Below are positions 25,685 through 34,331 of a DNA stretch of 64,000 bases, piece by piece. Source of the stretch: Halegenticoccus soli. Its GTDB lineage: Archaea; Halobacteriota; Halobacteria; Halobacteriales; Haloferacaceae. How positions within the stretch are numbered: position 1 is the first letter of the stretch; each line of letters begins with the position of its first letter. Where the stretch lies: NCBI RefSeq assembly GCF_002844195.1, contig NZ_PEND01000007.1, positions 1 to 64,000 of the forward strand, written 5' to 3'. Below the pieces are notes generated by a model. That model ran no database searches. It was not told where the DNA came from and saw only the letters and a program-made list of their open reading frames with translations. The translations under genes were made by a program, and so were the position numbers.

Positions 25685-26533
25685 TTATATTTCGTCCGCC
25701 GCGCGGGCCCGCTCGACGATCCGCTCGGCCTGCGCGATCAAGGGCGCGTCGATCATCTCCCCTTCGACCCTGAAGACGCCGCGACCCTCCGATTCGGCTT
25801 CGTCGCGCGCGTCGAGCACCTTCCGCGCCCACTCGACGCGTTCGGGGTCGGGTGTGAACGCGTCGTTGATCACGGGGACCTGGGCGGGGTGGATCGCCAT
25901 CTTGCCGTCGTACCCGAGCGTGACCGCGAACGCGGTTTCGTCCGCCAGGCCCTCCGCGTCCTCGAAGTCGGTGTAGACCGTGTCGACGGCCTCGACGCCG
26001 GCCGCGCTCGCGGCGAGGACGACGTGCTCCCGCGCGTACAGCACCTCGGTCCCCTCGCGCGTGCGCGTCGCGCCGACGTCCGCCGCCAGGTCCTCCGCGC
26101 CGAACACGAGCGCGTCCGTCGCCTCCGCGGCGGCGGTCTCGCGTGCCGCGAGCACCCCGGCGGCGCTCTCGATCAGCGCGAGGATCGCCGCCTCTCGCCC
26201 GCGCGAGGCGAGCGCGGCGTCCACGTCCTCCACGTCCGCAGGCGAAGCCACCTTCGGCACCATCACCGCGTCGAGGCGCGCGTCCTCCGCGAGCACGGCG
26301 TCGAGGTCGTCCGCCGCGGTCTGCCCGGGGTTGACCCGCACGCAGACCTCCGCGTCGGGGTCGAACTCGGGGTCGGCGAGCACGCTCCTGACCGCGTCGC
26401 GCGCCTCCGCCTTCCGCGCGGGGGCGACCGCGTCCTCCAGGTCGAACACGACGGTGTCGGCGCCGGTGCCGGGCGCTTTGCGCATCAGTTCCGGGCGGTC
26501 GCCCGGCGAGAACAGAACGCTTCTGCGAGCCAT
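25685..26533 (-). CDS. CitE-family (HpcH/HpaI) acyl-CoA lyase or thioesterase
   Basis: This 282-aa TIM-barrel protein is of the citrate lyase beta / malyl-CoA lyase type. It has RRSVLFSPGDRPELMRKA, DTVVFDLEDAVAPARK (metal-site region), VRVNPG, DAVMVPKVASPADVEDV, LIESAAGVLAARE and LGYDGKMAIHPAQVPVINDAF. In haloarchaea, CitE paralogues act as beta-methylmalyl-CoA lyase or (S)-malyl-CoA thioesterase in the methylaspartate cycle (established for Haloarcula-type species). It sits between two glutamate dehydrogenase genes, which fits that cycle, but the other diagnostic genes are not in the window. Confidence 0.88.
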   Translation of the reverse strand: MARRSVLFSPGDRPELMRKAPGTGADTVVFDLEDAVAPARKAEARDAVRSVLADPEFDPDAEVCVRVNPGQTAADDLDAVLAEDARLDAVMVPKVASPADVEDVDAALASRGREAAILALIESAAGVLAARETAAAEATDALVFGAEDLAADVGATRTREGTEVLYAREHVVLAASAAGVEAVDTVYTDFEDAEGLADETAFAVTLGYDGKMAIHPAQVPVINDAFTPDPERVEWARKVLDARDEAESEGRGVFRVEGEMIDAPLIAQAERIVERARAADEI

Positions 26534-26556
26534 GGTGAATACGACGCGGGCGAACG

Positions 26557-26566
26557 TTCATATATC
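26557..26566 (-). promoter_or_regulatory. TATA box of the CitE-family gene
   Basis: Reverse-strand ATATATGAA is centred about 28 nt before the ATG at 26533, so the transcript is probably leaderless. Confidence 0.6.
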
Positions 26567-26808
26567 ATGGCGGGACCAGACCCGGCGTGACCTGACGCCC
26601 GTCGCGGGGCGAGCCGCGGTCGCGTGGCACGCCGTCCCGCGTTAACGTCGCAAACGCCGCCCCGGCGGCCGCCCGTTCCGAAAAGGGAGTCGTCGGAGAG
26701 GCCGGGGTCGGCGGCGCGACGCCGCTCGTGCCACCTGTTCGCCGCGTCGCCCGAGCGGTGCGCGCCGTCTCGGAGTCCGCCAACCGAATCGACGGGATCC
26801 CGCCGCGC

Positions 26809-28089
26809 CTACGGCCAGAGACCGCGCGCTTCGTGCGCCTCGGCGACCCGCGACAGCGCGACGACGTAGGCGGCGTCGCGCCACGTCACGCCCCGCTCTT
26901 CGACCACGTCGCGGACCGCGTTCCACGCCTTGAGCATCTCCGTTTCGAGTTCGTCGTTGACGCGTTCGAGCGACCACGCCCGCCGGTTGATGTCCTGGAG
27001 CCACTCGAAGTACGAGACGGTGACGCCGCCCGCGTTCGCCAGGATGTCCGGGATGACCCGGATCCCGCGCTCCTCGAAGATCGCGTCGGCGCCCGTCGTC
27101 GTCGGACCGTTCGCCCCCTCGACGATCATCCGCGCGCGCACGTCGTTCGCGTTCGCCGCGGTGAGGACGTTGCCGACCGCGGCGGGTACGAGCACGTCCA
27201 CGTCGAGGAGGAGTAGCTCCTCGTTCGACAGCGTCTCCGGCGCGTCGTAGCCGGAGACCATCCCGGGGCGCTCGTCGTGACCCTCGACGTCGCGGGTGTC
27301 GAGGCCGTCGGGATCGTACACCGCGCCGTCGACGTCGCTCACAGCGACGACGGTCGCACCGCGGTCGTCGAGGTAGCGCGCGGCGTTCGCGCCGACGCTG
27401 CCGAACCCCTGCACGGCGACCGTCGTCTCTTCGAGTTCCCAGCCGTAGTAGTCGATCGCCTCGCGGGCGACGATCCCGACGCTGCGGCCGGGGGCCTCCT
27501 CGCGGCCGCGGCTCCCGCCGATGACGGGCGGTTTGCCGGTCACGACGCCCGGGATCGTCTCGCCCTCCTGCATCGAGTAGGCGTCCATGAACCACGCCAT
27601 CGTCTGCGGGTCCGTCCCCATGTCCGGCGCAGGGATGTCGCGCATCGGTCCGATCACGTCGCGCAGCTCCTCTGCGAATCGCCGGGTGAGCCGCTCCTTC
27701 TCGCCGTCGCTGAGGGTCTTGGGGTCGACCACGACGCCGCCCTTGCCGCCGCCGAAGGGGATGTCCATCACGGCGCACTTCCAGGTCATCCACATCGCCA
27801 GCCCGACGCATTCCTCGGCACTCACGTCGGGGTGGTACCGCAGCCCGCCCTTGAACGGGCCCCGGACGCTGTCGTGCTGCGCGCGGAACCCCGTGTAGAC
27901 CTCCGTCTCGCCCGTGTCGCGCTGAAGCGGGATCGACACCTGGTGGACTTTGTCCGGGTGCTTCAGCCGCTCTATGATCCCGGGGTCGACGTCCAGGTGC
28001 GCCGCCGCGCGTTCGAGCTGCCGTCGCGCCGTCTCGACGGCCGTCTCCGACTCCTCCAGTTCCGGTGCCGTAGCTGTTGCGGATGACAT
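26809..28089 (-). CDS. glutamate dehydrogenase, paralogue 2
   Basis: This second GDH (426 aa) has the same landmarks as the first: [62 protein letters not shown] and [18 protein letters not shown]. They clearly diverge outside these motifs, so this is not a recent duplication; different cofactor preference or regulation is likely. The start at 28089 gives the usual N-terminus. The best TATA box (28227-28238) instead fits an ATG at 28203, whose 38-residue Arg-rich extension does not look coded. The message may therefore have a ~114-nt leader. Confidence 0.93.
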   Translation of the reverse strand: MSSATATAPELEESETAVETARRQLERAAAHLDVDPGIIERLKHPDKVHQVSIPLQRDTGETEVYTGFRAQHDSVRGPFKGGLRYHPDVSAEECVGLAMWMTWKCAVMDIPFGGGKGGVVVDPKTLSDGEKERLTRRFAEELRDVIGPMRDIPAPDMGTDPQTMAWFMDAYSMQEGETIPGVVTGKPPVIGGSRGREEAPGRSVGIVAREAIDYYGWELEETTVAVQGFGSVGANAARYLDDRGATVVAVSDVDGAVYDPDGLDTRDVEGHDERPGMVSGYDAPETLSNEELLLLDVDVLVPAAVGNVLTAANANDVRARMIVEGANGPTTTGADAIFEERGIRVIPDILANAGGVTVSYFEWLQDINRRAWSLERVNDELETEMLKAWNAVRDVVEERGVTWRDAAYVVALSRVAEAHEARGLWP

Positions 28090-28226
28090 GACTGAGTACG
28101 TTCGCTCTGTCGGCGAAGGCGCGCGATCGCGTGCGCGTGAGTCGCACGCCGCCCGTCCAGAAACCGCCCGCCGATCGCTCCGTCTCTCTCGCGTCGGGGG
28201 CATTCACTCGGTGTCGTCCGCGCCAC

Positions 28227-28239
28227 CATATAATTATTA
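28227..28239 (-). promoter_or_regulatory. AT-rich promoter region upstream of gdh paralogue 2
   Basis: Reverse-strand AATAATTATATG lies in the most AT-rich stretch between the divergent gdh and MaoC genes. Transcription would start near 28203, about 114 nt before the chosen gdh start. Confidence 0.5.
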
Positions 28240-28329
28240 TTGTATTGGGTTCATTTATGACCTAATATGGCACACGTACGGAGTCGACGGACCGTCACCG
28301 TTTTCGTCCGCTCGCGCGACTCGCCGCGC

Positions 28330-28779
28330 ATGCCCGGACGCTACTACGAGGAGTTCGAGGTCGGCGAGACGATCGAGCACGGAAAGCGGCGCACGGTGAG
28401 CGAGAGCGACAACCAGCGGTTCTGCGACATGACGATGAATCAGCAGCCGCTGCACCTGGACGCCGAGTTCGCCGCCGACACGCAGTTCGGCCGGCGGCTG
28501 GTCAACGGCCTCTACACGATGAGCCTCGCGGTCGGACTCACCATTCCGGAGACGACCGACGGAACCATCGTCGCCAACCTCTCGTACGACAACGTCGAAC
28601 ACCCCGCGCCGGTGTTCCACGGCGACACCATCCGCGCGCAGTCGACGGTGACCGAAAAGCGCGAGACCAGCGACGGCGAGCGCGGCGTCGTCACCATGCG
28701 CGTCGAGGCGTACAACCAGGACGACACGCTGGTCTGCGAGTTCGACCGGACGGTGCTGTCGCTGAAGCGCCCCGGGTGA
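28330..28779 (+). CDS. MaoC-family hot-dog (R)-specific dehydratase
   Basis: This 149-aa single hot-dog domain begins MPGRYYEEFEVGETIEHGKR. The hydratase motif is seen as NQQPLHLDAEFAADTQFG (Asp and His in the D-x4-H type dyad region), then RRLVNGLYTMSLAVG. It probably hydrates an enoyl-CoA. It is divergent from gdh paralogue 2. Mesaconyl-CoA hydratase of the methylaspartate cycle belongs to the same superfamily but is larger in known cases, so I do not assign it. The start at 28330 has TTTTCG about 27 nt upstream. Confidence 0.88.
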   Translation: MPGRYYEEFEVGETIEHGKRRTVSESDNQRFCDMTMNQQPLHLDAEFAADTQFGRRLVNGLYTMSLAVGLTIPETTDGTIVANLSYDNVEHPAPVFHGDTIRAQSTVTEKRETSDGERGVVTMRVEAYNQDDTLVCEFDRTVLSLKRPG

Positions 28780-28849
28780 CGCGGGCGCGCCGGGGTCGAA
28801 CGGTGCGGGCCCGCCAAGCGTTTTATCCGTCGGCCGCCATCCCGCGTTC

Positions 28850-29464
28850 ATGGACGCGGACACGCCGCTCGACTGGCTGACCCTCGACGACGACGAGGAG
28901 GTGCTCTGGGCCAGCACCCCGCACCGCTACAGTCTCGTTCCGGAACTCGCCGTGGGGATCCCCCTGTCGCTCGTGCTGATCGGGATTCCGATCGTCGTCG
29001 CCGCCTACCTGCGGTACCGGAACACGAACTACGTCGTCACCACGTCCGGGCTGTACCGAAAGACCGGAATCCTCTCCCGGGACGTCCAGAAAGTCGGCTT
29101 CGACAAGGTGCAGAACATCTCGTACACCCAGACCGCGCTCGGCGCGTACCTCGGGTACGGCGACGTCGACGTCAGCACCGCCGGCAGCGCCGGCGTCGAG
29201 CTCCGGTTCCGGAGCGTCCCCGATCCGGCAGCCGTACAGGAGCTCATCGGACGGCGGACGGACCGCCGAGACGAACGGGAGACGGCAGACGGGAAGGCCG
29301 CGGTTCTCGACGAGATCCTCGACGAACTGCGGGCGATCAGGCGGACGCTGGAGGCCGACGGAGCCGCGACCGTCGAGGACCGGAAGGGCGACCGGAGCGG
29401 TGCCGGTACCGCTCCCGCGCCCTCGGAGCTGATACCCGACAGCGACGGCGACCGAGAGCCGTGA
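28850..29464 (+). CDS. membrane protein with bacterial PH domain (bPH2, YdbS-like)
   Basis: This 204-aa protein has an N-terminal membrane hairpin (about residues 28-52), then a PH-like domain: YRNTNYVVTTSGLYRKTGILSRDVQKVGFDKVQNISYTQ, a YGDVDVSTAG turn, and FRSVPDPAAVQELI. The C-terminal third is charged, with a short helix DEILDELRAIRRTLEA. YdbS-type proteins come in pairs, and here the next gene is a second copy whose GTG overlaps this stop. They likely form a two-subunit membrane complex of unknown function. TTTTATCC is 26 nt upstream (leaderless). Confidence 0.88.
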   Translation: MDADTPLDWLTLDDDEEVLWASTPHRYSLVPELAVGIPLSLVLIGIPIVVAAYLRYRNTNYVVTTSGLYRKTGILSRDVQKVGFDKVQNISYTQTALGAYLGYGDVDVSTAGSAGVELRFRSVPDPAAVQELIGRRTDRRDERETADGKAAVLDEILDELRAIRRTLEADGAATVEDRKGDRSGAGTAPAPSELIPDSDGDREP

Positions 29465-30039
29465 GTGCGGACGAATCCTGGCTGTGGCTCCGGGAGGGCG
29501 AGGAGGTGCGGTGGCGCGGTCGCCCTCGGCTCGCGCGCGTCCTCCCGGCGGTCGGCGTCGGCCTCGCGGTCGTCGCGGCCGCGGCGGGGCTGGCGGCACT
29601 GGTGGATCCGCTCGCTCTCGCCCTCGCCGCGTTCGGACTCCTCCCTCCGCTGGCGGCCGCTCTCCGGGTCACGAACACCGCGTTCGTCCTCACCGGCCGC
29701 ACGCTGTGGATCAAAACCGGCGTCCTCGGTCGCTCCGTCCGGCGAGTGCCCCTCAGTCTGGTTCAGAACACGGCCTCCCGGCAGTCGGTTCGCGGATCGC
29801 TCTTCGGGTACGGCACCGTCGTCGCGGAGGTCGCGGGCGGCCCCGACGCCGTCCTCGTCGACGTCCCCGATCCGCGAGAAGTGCGCGAGTTGATCGACGA
29901 CGGGGCGGTGAACCGCGGTGAAAAAAAGGAGGTCCCGGGCAGCGTCGACCAGTGGCGGGAAGTCCTGGCGGCCGTCCGGCGGATCCGGATCGCGATCGAG
30001 ATGCGAAATCGGGCGGGTTTCGACCGCGCGTCAGAGTAG
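29461..30039 (+). CDS. second membrane PH-domain protein (bPH2-like)
   Basis: This 192-aa protein has two membrane helices (about residues 24-60) and a PH-like domain with LTGRTLWIKTGVLGRSVRRVPLSLVQNTASRQSVRGSLFGYGTV. It starts at a GTG that overlaps the previous stop (GTGA), so the two are translationally coupled. It shares the KTG-L-R-V-QN plan with its partner but is clearly diverged. The 3' end overlaps the DUF5658 gene tail by 9 nt. Confidence 0.85.
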   Translation: MSADESWLWLREGEEVRWRGRPRLARVLPAVGVGLAVVAAAAGLAALVDPLALALAAFGLLPPLAAALRVTNTAFVLTGRTLWIKTGVLGRSVRRVPLSLVQNTASRQSVRGSLFGYGTVVAEVAGGPDAVLVDVPDPREVRELIDDGAVNRGEKKEVPGSVDQWREVLAAVRRIRIAIEMRNRAGFDRASE

Positions 30040-30432
30040 CCCGCCGAGCACCGCGGCGTTGACGCACACGGCGACGATCCAGGGGAGCGACAACAGCGCG
30101 GGGATCAATCGCTGGTACCTGACGGGGACGATCAGCCACCCGAGAACGCCGACGGAGAGCGCCGCGCCCTTGAGCCCCGCGAGGCCGACGACGGGACCGA
30201 ACGCCGAGATGGCCGCGACGGCGACCGGATTCGCCTCGGCGAAGCCCCGCCGGAGCCCGACGACTGTCAGTCCGATGTCGAGCCAGAACAGCGAGAGGAC
30301 GGCCGCCCACAGGTACGTTTCGACTCGGTCGACCGAGTCGAGCGAGGACGTCGATCGGTTTCGAACGGCGCACGCGACGCCCCGGGCGAGCTCGCGGAGA
30401 CACGTCGCGGCGGTTCCCTCCGTCGCGGCCAT
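30031..30432 (-). CDS. DUF5658-type small membrane protein
   Basis: This 133-aa protein has four membrane helices. The motif FWLDIGLTVVGLRRGFAEANPVA (Asp in a helix followed by EANP) is the signature of the DUF5658 family. The function is unknown. The start at 30432 (MAATEGT) is preferred to the ATG at 30471, which only adds an Arg/Val-rich non-membrane stretch. It overlaps the PH-domain gene tail-to-tail by 9 nt. Confidence 0.8.
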   Translation of the reverse strand: MAATEGTAATCLRELARGVACAVRNRSTSSLDSVDRVETYLWAAVLSLFWLDIGLTVVGLRRGFAEANPVAVAAISAFGPVVGLAGLKGAALSVGVLGWLIVPVRYQRLIPALLSLPWIVAVCVNAAVLGGLL

Positions 30433-30546
30433 GACCGACCCGACGCGCGTACGGACGAATACTATCCACACCCAAAAATCCGATAATGGGTCCCTAAACC
30501 GGCCAGGAACCTCGTTTCCGGGTCGGACACGCCTCGCTCCCGCCGA

Positions 30547-32295
30547 TCAGAGGACGGTGCCGTGCTTTTTGTCCGGCAGCGACTTCTCGACGGTCTCGTA
30601 GAAGTCGAACCGCCGCACCAGCTCCTCCCGGAGGTCGCTCGGCGGGACGATCTCGTCGATGACGACTTCGCTCGCCATGCGGTGGGCGTCGATGTCCACC
30701 CGGTACTCCTCGCGGAGTTCCCGTTCGCGGGCCGCCCGCTCCTCCGGGTCGTCGATGGCGGCGAGCTTGTTCGCGTACACCGCGTTGATGGCCGCCTCCG
30801 GACCCATGATGGCGATCTCCCCGCTCGGCAGGGCGATGACGCTCTCGGGGTCGTAGGCGGGCCCCCCCATCGCGTATATGCCCGCGCCGTAGGCCTTCCT
30901 GACGACGACGGTCTGCTTCGGGACCGTCGCCGACGAGGTGGCGTAGATGAACTTCTTGCCCTTCTCCAGGATCGCGTCCTTTTCCACCTGCGAGCCGGCC
31001 ATGAACCCCGGCGTGTCGCAGAGGTACAGGAGGGGGATCTCGTAGGCGTCGCAGGTCCAGATGAACTCGGCGGCCTTCTCGGCCGCGTCGGGGAAGATGG
31101 CCCCCGAGCGCTCGATCGGCTGGTTGGCGACGACGCCGACGGGTCGCCCGCCGATCCGGACGAACGCGGTGACGATCTCCGTTCCGTAGTCGGGCTTGAG
31201 TTCGAACGTCGACTCCGCGTCCGCGATCCGATCGATCAGGTCGAACACGTCGTACGGGCGGTTCGGCGACTCGGGGATGAGCTCGTCGATGCCGTCCGGC
31301 GAGTACTTCGGGGGCTTCGGCTCGCTCCGCGGCGGCTTCTCGCCCGCCTTGTCCGGCAGGTACGAGAGCAGCCCCGCCACGAGCTCCCGGGCGTGCTCCT
31401 CGTCGCGCGCGACGAGGTCGGCGCTGCCGGAGTACTTCGCGTGGATCTCCGGACCGCCGAGGTCCTGCATATCGATGTCCTCGCCGGTCACCATCTTCAC
31501 CATCCGCGGGCTCGCGATGGCCATGGAGCTCATCCCCTCGACCATGATCGTGAAGTCGGCGAAGACGGGGGTGTACGCCGCCCCGGCGATGCAAGGGCCG
31601 TAGAGCACGCAGATCTGGGGGACGCGGCCGGAGAGCATCGAGTGGTTGTAGTAGTACTTTCCGATCCCCTCGCGATTGGCGAAAAAGCCCGTTTGCTGGT
31701 CGATGCGGCCGCCGGACGAGTCCATGAGGTACAGCACCGGCTTGCCCGACTTGAGCGCGCGTTGCTGCATCCGGAGGAACTTCTCGACGCCCAGCCGGGC
31801 CATGCTGCCGGCTTTGACGGTGAAGTCGTTCGCCATGAAGTGGAGGTCGCGACCCTCGAACTCGGCGGCCCCCGTGATCATCCCGTCCGCCGGGAGGCGG
31901 TCGTTCGGATCGTACTCCTCCACCTCGGGGCTGTCGGGGTGCCACGCGTCGAAGTGCGCGAACTTCCCGTCCTCGAATGTGACGCCGTCGGCGCCGAACC
32001 AGAGATCGAGCCGGTCTCGGACGAACAGCTTCCCCTGGTCGGAGAGGCGCTCCCGGTACTTCTCGGGGCCTCCCTGCAGGATGTCCTCGATCTCCGCCCG
32101 CAGGGCCGCCTCGCGTTCGGTCGGCCCGAGGTCGTCGTCCAGCGGGTACTCGGTTTCGGGCGGTTCGGCCGTCGCCGAGGGCGCGTCGTCGCCCCCGACG
32201 TGTACCTCGATGTCGACGCCGAGATGCTTCGCGAGCGCGGTGGCGATGGCGCTCGCCTCGTCTTCGCTCGCGCCCTCGCCGATGCGGACCTTCAT
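30547..32295 (-). CDS. acyl-CoA carboxylase carboxyltransferase subunit with PccX-like N-terminus
   Basis: This 582-aa biotin-dependent carboxyltransferase (propionyl-/acetyl-CoA carboxylase beta type) shows DSSGGRIDQQTGFFANREG, YGPCIAGAAYTPVFADFTIMV, the N/C-half Gly-Ala oxyanion segments, PLLYLCDTPGFMAGSQVEK and VVVRKAYGAGIYAMGG. It is about 60-70 residues longer than common PccB. The first 35 residues (MKVRIGEGASEDEASAIATA and on to LAKHLG) match the short PccX/epsilon-like small subunit that haloarchaeal propionyl-CoA carboxylase needs, here apparently fused. No biotin carboxylase lies nearby. The start at 32295 is chosen because the ATG at 32334 adds no conserved sequence. Confidence 0.88.
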   Translation of the reverse strand: MKVRIGEGASEDEASAIATALAKHLGVDIEVHVGGDDAPSATAEPPETEYPLDDDLGPTEREAALRAEIEDILQGGPEKYRERLSDQGKLFVRDRLDLWFGADGVTFEDGKFAHFDAWHPDSPEVEEYDPNDRLPADGMITGAAEFEGRDLHFMANDFTVKAGSMARLGVEKFLRMQQRALKSGKPVLYLMDSSGGRIDQQTGFFANREGIGKYYYNHSMLSGRVPQICVLYGPCIAGAAYTPVFADFTIMVEGMSSMAIASPRMVKMVTGEDIDMQDLGGPEIHAKYSGSADLVARDEEHARELVAGLLSYLPDKAGEKPPRSEPKPPKYSPDGIDELIPESPNRPYDVFDLIDRIADAESTFELKPDYGTEIVTAFVRIGGRPVGVVANQPIERSGAIFPDAAEKAAEFIWTCDAYEIPLLYLCDTPGFMAGSQVEKDAILEKGKKFIYATSSATVPKQTVVVRKAYGAGIYAMGGPAYDPESVIALPSGEIAIMGPEAAINAVYANKLAAIDDPEERAARERELREEYRVDIDAHRMASEVVIDEIVPPSDLREELVRRFDFYETVEKSLPDKKHGTVL

Positions 32296-32454
32296 GGTGC
32301 GACCTCCGTCCGACGGTTGCAAATGGTTTTCCATGTGAATCCGCCCCGACGCGGGCCGTCGCCGCGCCGCTCCGCCGGCGACTCCGCGTTCGAAAACGAG
32401 CCTCCCGACAGGAGAGTGCCTTCGGCCGGAAGGGCCGGCGACCGGAGCGAACGC

Positions 32455-33342
32455 TCAGGCCAGCGCCGATTCGAGTCGCTCCACGAGCGCCGCGTTCCCG
32501 ACGTACAGCGGCACGCGCTGGTGGAGGGCGTCGGGCTCGACGGCGAGCAGCGAGCGCTCGCCGTCCGACGAGCGGCCCCCGGCCGACTCGATGATGTAGC
32601 CGATCGGAATCCCCTCGAACTGGAGGCGGAGTTTGCCCTCGGGGGCCGACCGGAGCGTCGGGTAGGCGAACACCCCGCCGTAGGTGAGCACCTGGTTGAT
32701 GTCGCCGATCATCGCCCCGCCGTAGCGGAGCTTCATGCTCTCGTCGCTTTCGACCTCGCGGGCGTATTCGGTGAACTCGGGCGTCCAGTCGGGGACGCGC
32801 CCGCCGAAGCCGTAGACCAGCGGATCGTCCGGGAGGGCGACGTCCTCGCGGACGGCTTCGAGTTCCCCGTCGTCGACGACGTACTCGGTGACGGACCGGT
32901 CGCGGGCGACGGCCATCGTGGTGATCGGCCCGTAGAGGACGTACGCCGCCGCGACGAGATCCCCCCCGGCCGCGGGGAGCGGCTGGTCGTAGACGGCGAC
33001 GATGGTCCCCATCGTGTTGTTCGGCTTGAGGTTCGACGAGCCGTCGAGGGGGTCGATGCCGACGGAGAGGCCCTCGCCCTCGCCGACGGCGATCACCTCC
33101 TCGCGCTCCTCGCTCGCGTACTCGACGACGCCGTCGATCGCGCCCAGCCGCTCCAGGAGGAGTTCGTCGGCGTAGGCGTCCGCCTCCAACTGCTCTTCGC
33201 CGCTCGGGTTCGTCTCGTCGCGCTTCACCCGCCGGCCGGGGAGGCAGCTTCGGATCTCGGGCGCGAGCGCCGCGACGGTCGTGATGACCTCGTCTATCGG
33301 ATCGAACTCCGGCGACCCGGGGGGAGCGACGGTCGTACCCAT
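32455..33342 (-). CDS. fbp: class I fructose-1,6-bisphosphatase
   Basis: This 295-aa gluconeogenic phosphatase has a metal site spread over YASEEREE and the hallmark [24 protein letters not shown], with [24 protein letters not shown] later. It follows the fba gene by 4 nt on the same strand, so aldolase and phosphatase are co-expressed. That coupling is typical of haloarchaeal gluconeogenesis. Confidence 0.94.
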   Translation of the reverse strand: MGTTVAPPGSPEFDPIDEVITTVAALAPEIRSCLPGRRVKRDETNPSGEEQLEADAYADELLLERLGAIDGVVEYASEEREEVIAVGEGEGLSVGIDPLDGSSNLKPNNTMGTIVAVYDQPLPAAGGDLVAAAYVLYGPITTMAVARDRSVTEYVVDDGELEAVREDVALPDDPLVYGFGGRVPDWTPEFTEYAREVESDESMKLRYGGAMIGDINQVLTYGGVFAYPTLRSAPEGKLRLQFEGIPIGYIIESAGGRSSDGERSLLAVEPDALHQRVPLYVGNAALVERLESALA

Positions 33343-33346
33343 CGGG

Positions 33347-34177
33347 TCAGTCGAGCGCCGCGCCCGCGCGTTCTTCGCCGGCGGACGACATCTCGCCCAG
33401 CGCGTCGTCGGCCGTCGCGCCCTCGAAGATCACCGCCTCCAGCGCGTCGAGGAGTTCCGTCGCGTTCTCGCGCTGGAAGACGTTCCGCCCGACGGCGAGG
33501 CCGGATCCCCCCGCGTTCATCGCCGACTCGACGGTTTCGAGGAACTGCCGGTCGTCCGTCTTCGACCCGCCGCTCATGACCACTTTCGTCCCCGCGGCGG
33601 ACTGACAGACCCACTCCATCGCCTCGGGCGTGCCGGGGTACTTGACCTTCGTGATGTCCGCGCCGAGTTCGAGCCCCATGCGGGCGGCGTAGGCGATCGT
33701 GTCGGGGCTCCGATCGTTCTTCAGCCCCTGCCCGCGCGGGTAGGACCACATGACGACACCCATGTCGTGCTCGCGGGCAGCCTCGTGGGCGTCTCGGAAC
33801 TCCTCTGTCATCTCCACCTCCTTGTTCGAACCCCCGTACACGGTGAAGCCGATCGCGTCGGCGCCGAGGTCGGCGGCGTAGTCGACCGACCAGTTGACCG
33901 AGCTGTCCGGTTCACCCATCCACAGGTTCGACGTCCCGTTGAGCTTCGCCAGGAGCGTCACGTCGTCCTCGTAGGAGGGGTAGTACGCCTCCGCGACGCC
34001 CTTCTGCACCGCGAGCGCCGTCACGGCGTCGTGGGTGGCGAGTTCGAACACCGTCTCGGGGTCCGTCGTCTCCGGGACTGGCTCGAAGTCGACCGGCCCG
34101 TGCTCCAGCCCGTGGTCGTACGCGAGGATCAGCGCCTTCTCGTCCCGGGTGATCGCTTCGTCGGCGTGTGGAAGCAT
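33347..34177 (-). CDS. fba: archaeal class I fructose-bisphosphate aldolase (DhnA type)
   Basis: This 276-aa Schiff-base aldolase begins [20 protein letters not shown], followed by [27 protein letters not shown] carries the likely Schiff-base Lys, and [16 protein letters not shown] and [18 protein letters not shown] bind phosphate. It is the first gene of the fba-fbp operon. The TATA box at 34201-34210 is the strongest in this neighbourhood and implies a leaderless message. Confidence 0.95.
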   Translation of the reverse strand: MLPHADEAITRDEKALILAYDHGLEHGPVDFEPVPETTDPETVFELATHDAVTALAVQKGVAEAYYPSYEDDVTLLAKLNGTSNLWMGEPDSSVNWSVDYAADLGADAIGFTVYGGSNKEVEMTEEFRDAHEAAREHDMGVVMWSYPRGQGLKNDRSPDTIAYAARMGLELGADITKVKYPGTPEAMEWVCQSAAGTKVVMSGGSKTDDRQFLETVESAMNAGGSGLAVGRNVFQRENATELLDALEAVIFEGATADDALGEMSSAGEERAGAALD

Positions 34178-34200
34178 TCGGTTGCATCTCCGGCAACCAA

Positions 34201-34210
34201 CTATATAAAT
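34201..34210 (-). promoter_or_regulatory. TATA box of the fba-fbp operon
   Basis: Reverse-strand ATTTATATAG is centred 28 nt before the ATG at 34177, a near-ideal archaeal TATA box. Confidence 0.7.
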
Positions 34211-34307
34211 GGAGGGGCCGCGTGACGAACCGGGAACGTCCGATTTCTGGGAGGTAGAGGCCTCTATCCAGATTTTACACGGGATAGAATAGTGAAGATA
34301 ATTACTA

Positions 34308-34331
34308 CGGGAGTAGTAAACCCTACTCCCG
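34308..34331 (-). terminator. 9-bp hairpin at the stop of the HhH gene
   Basis: CGGGAGTAG (34308-34316) and CTACTCCCG (34323-34331) pair perfectly around a 6-nt loop. The 3' arm contains the stop codon of the HhH gene, and the fba promoter follows 100 nt further. It could end or attenuate the HhH transcript. Confidence 0.45.

Noticed and set aside
28090-28203. N-terminal extension of GDH paralogue 2 from the ATG at 28203
   Set aside because: The extension lacks coding bias and is Arg-rich. It is kept only as a note about the promoter position.
28330-28779. Calling the MaoC protein mesaconyl-CoA hydratase
   Set aside because: Known haloarchaeal enzymes are larger with two hot-dog domains; this has one.
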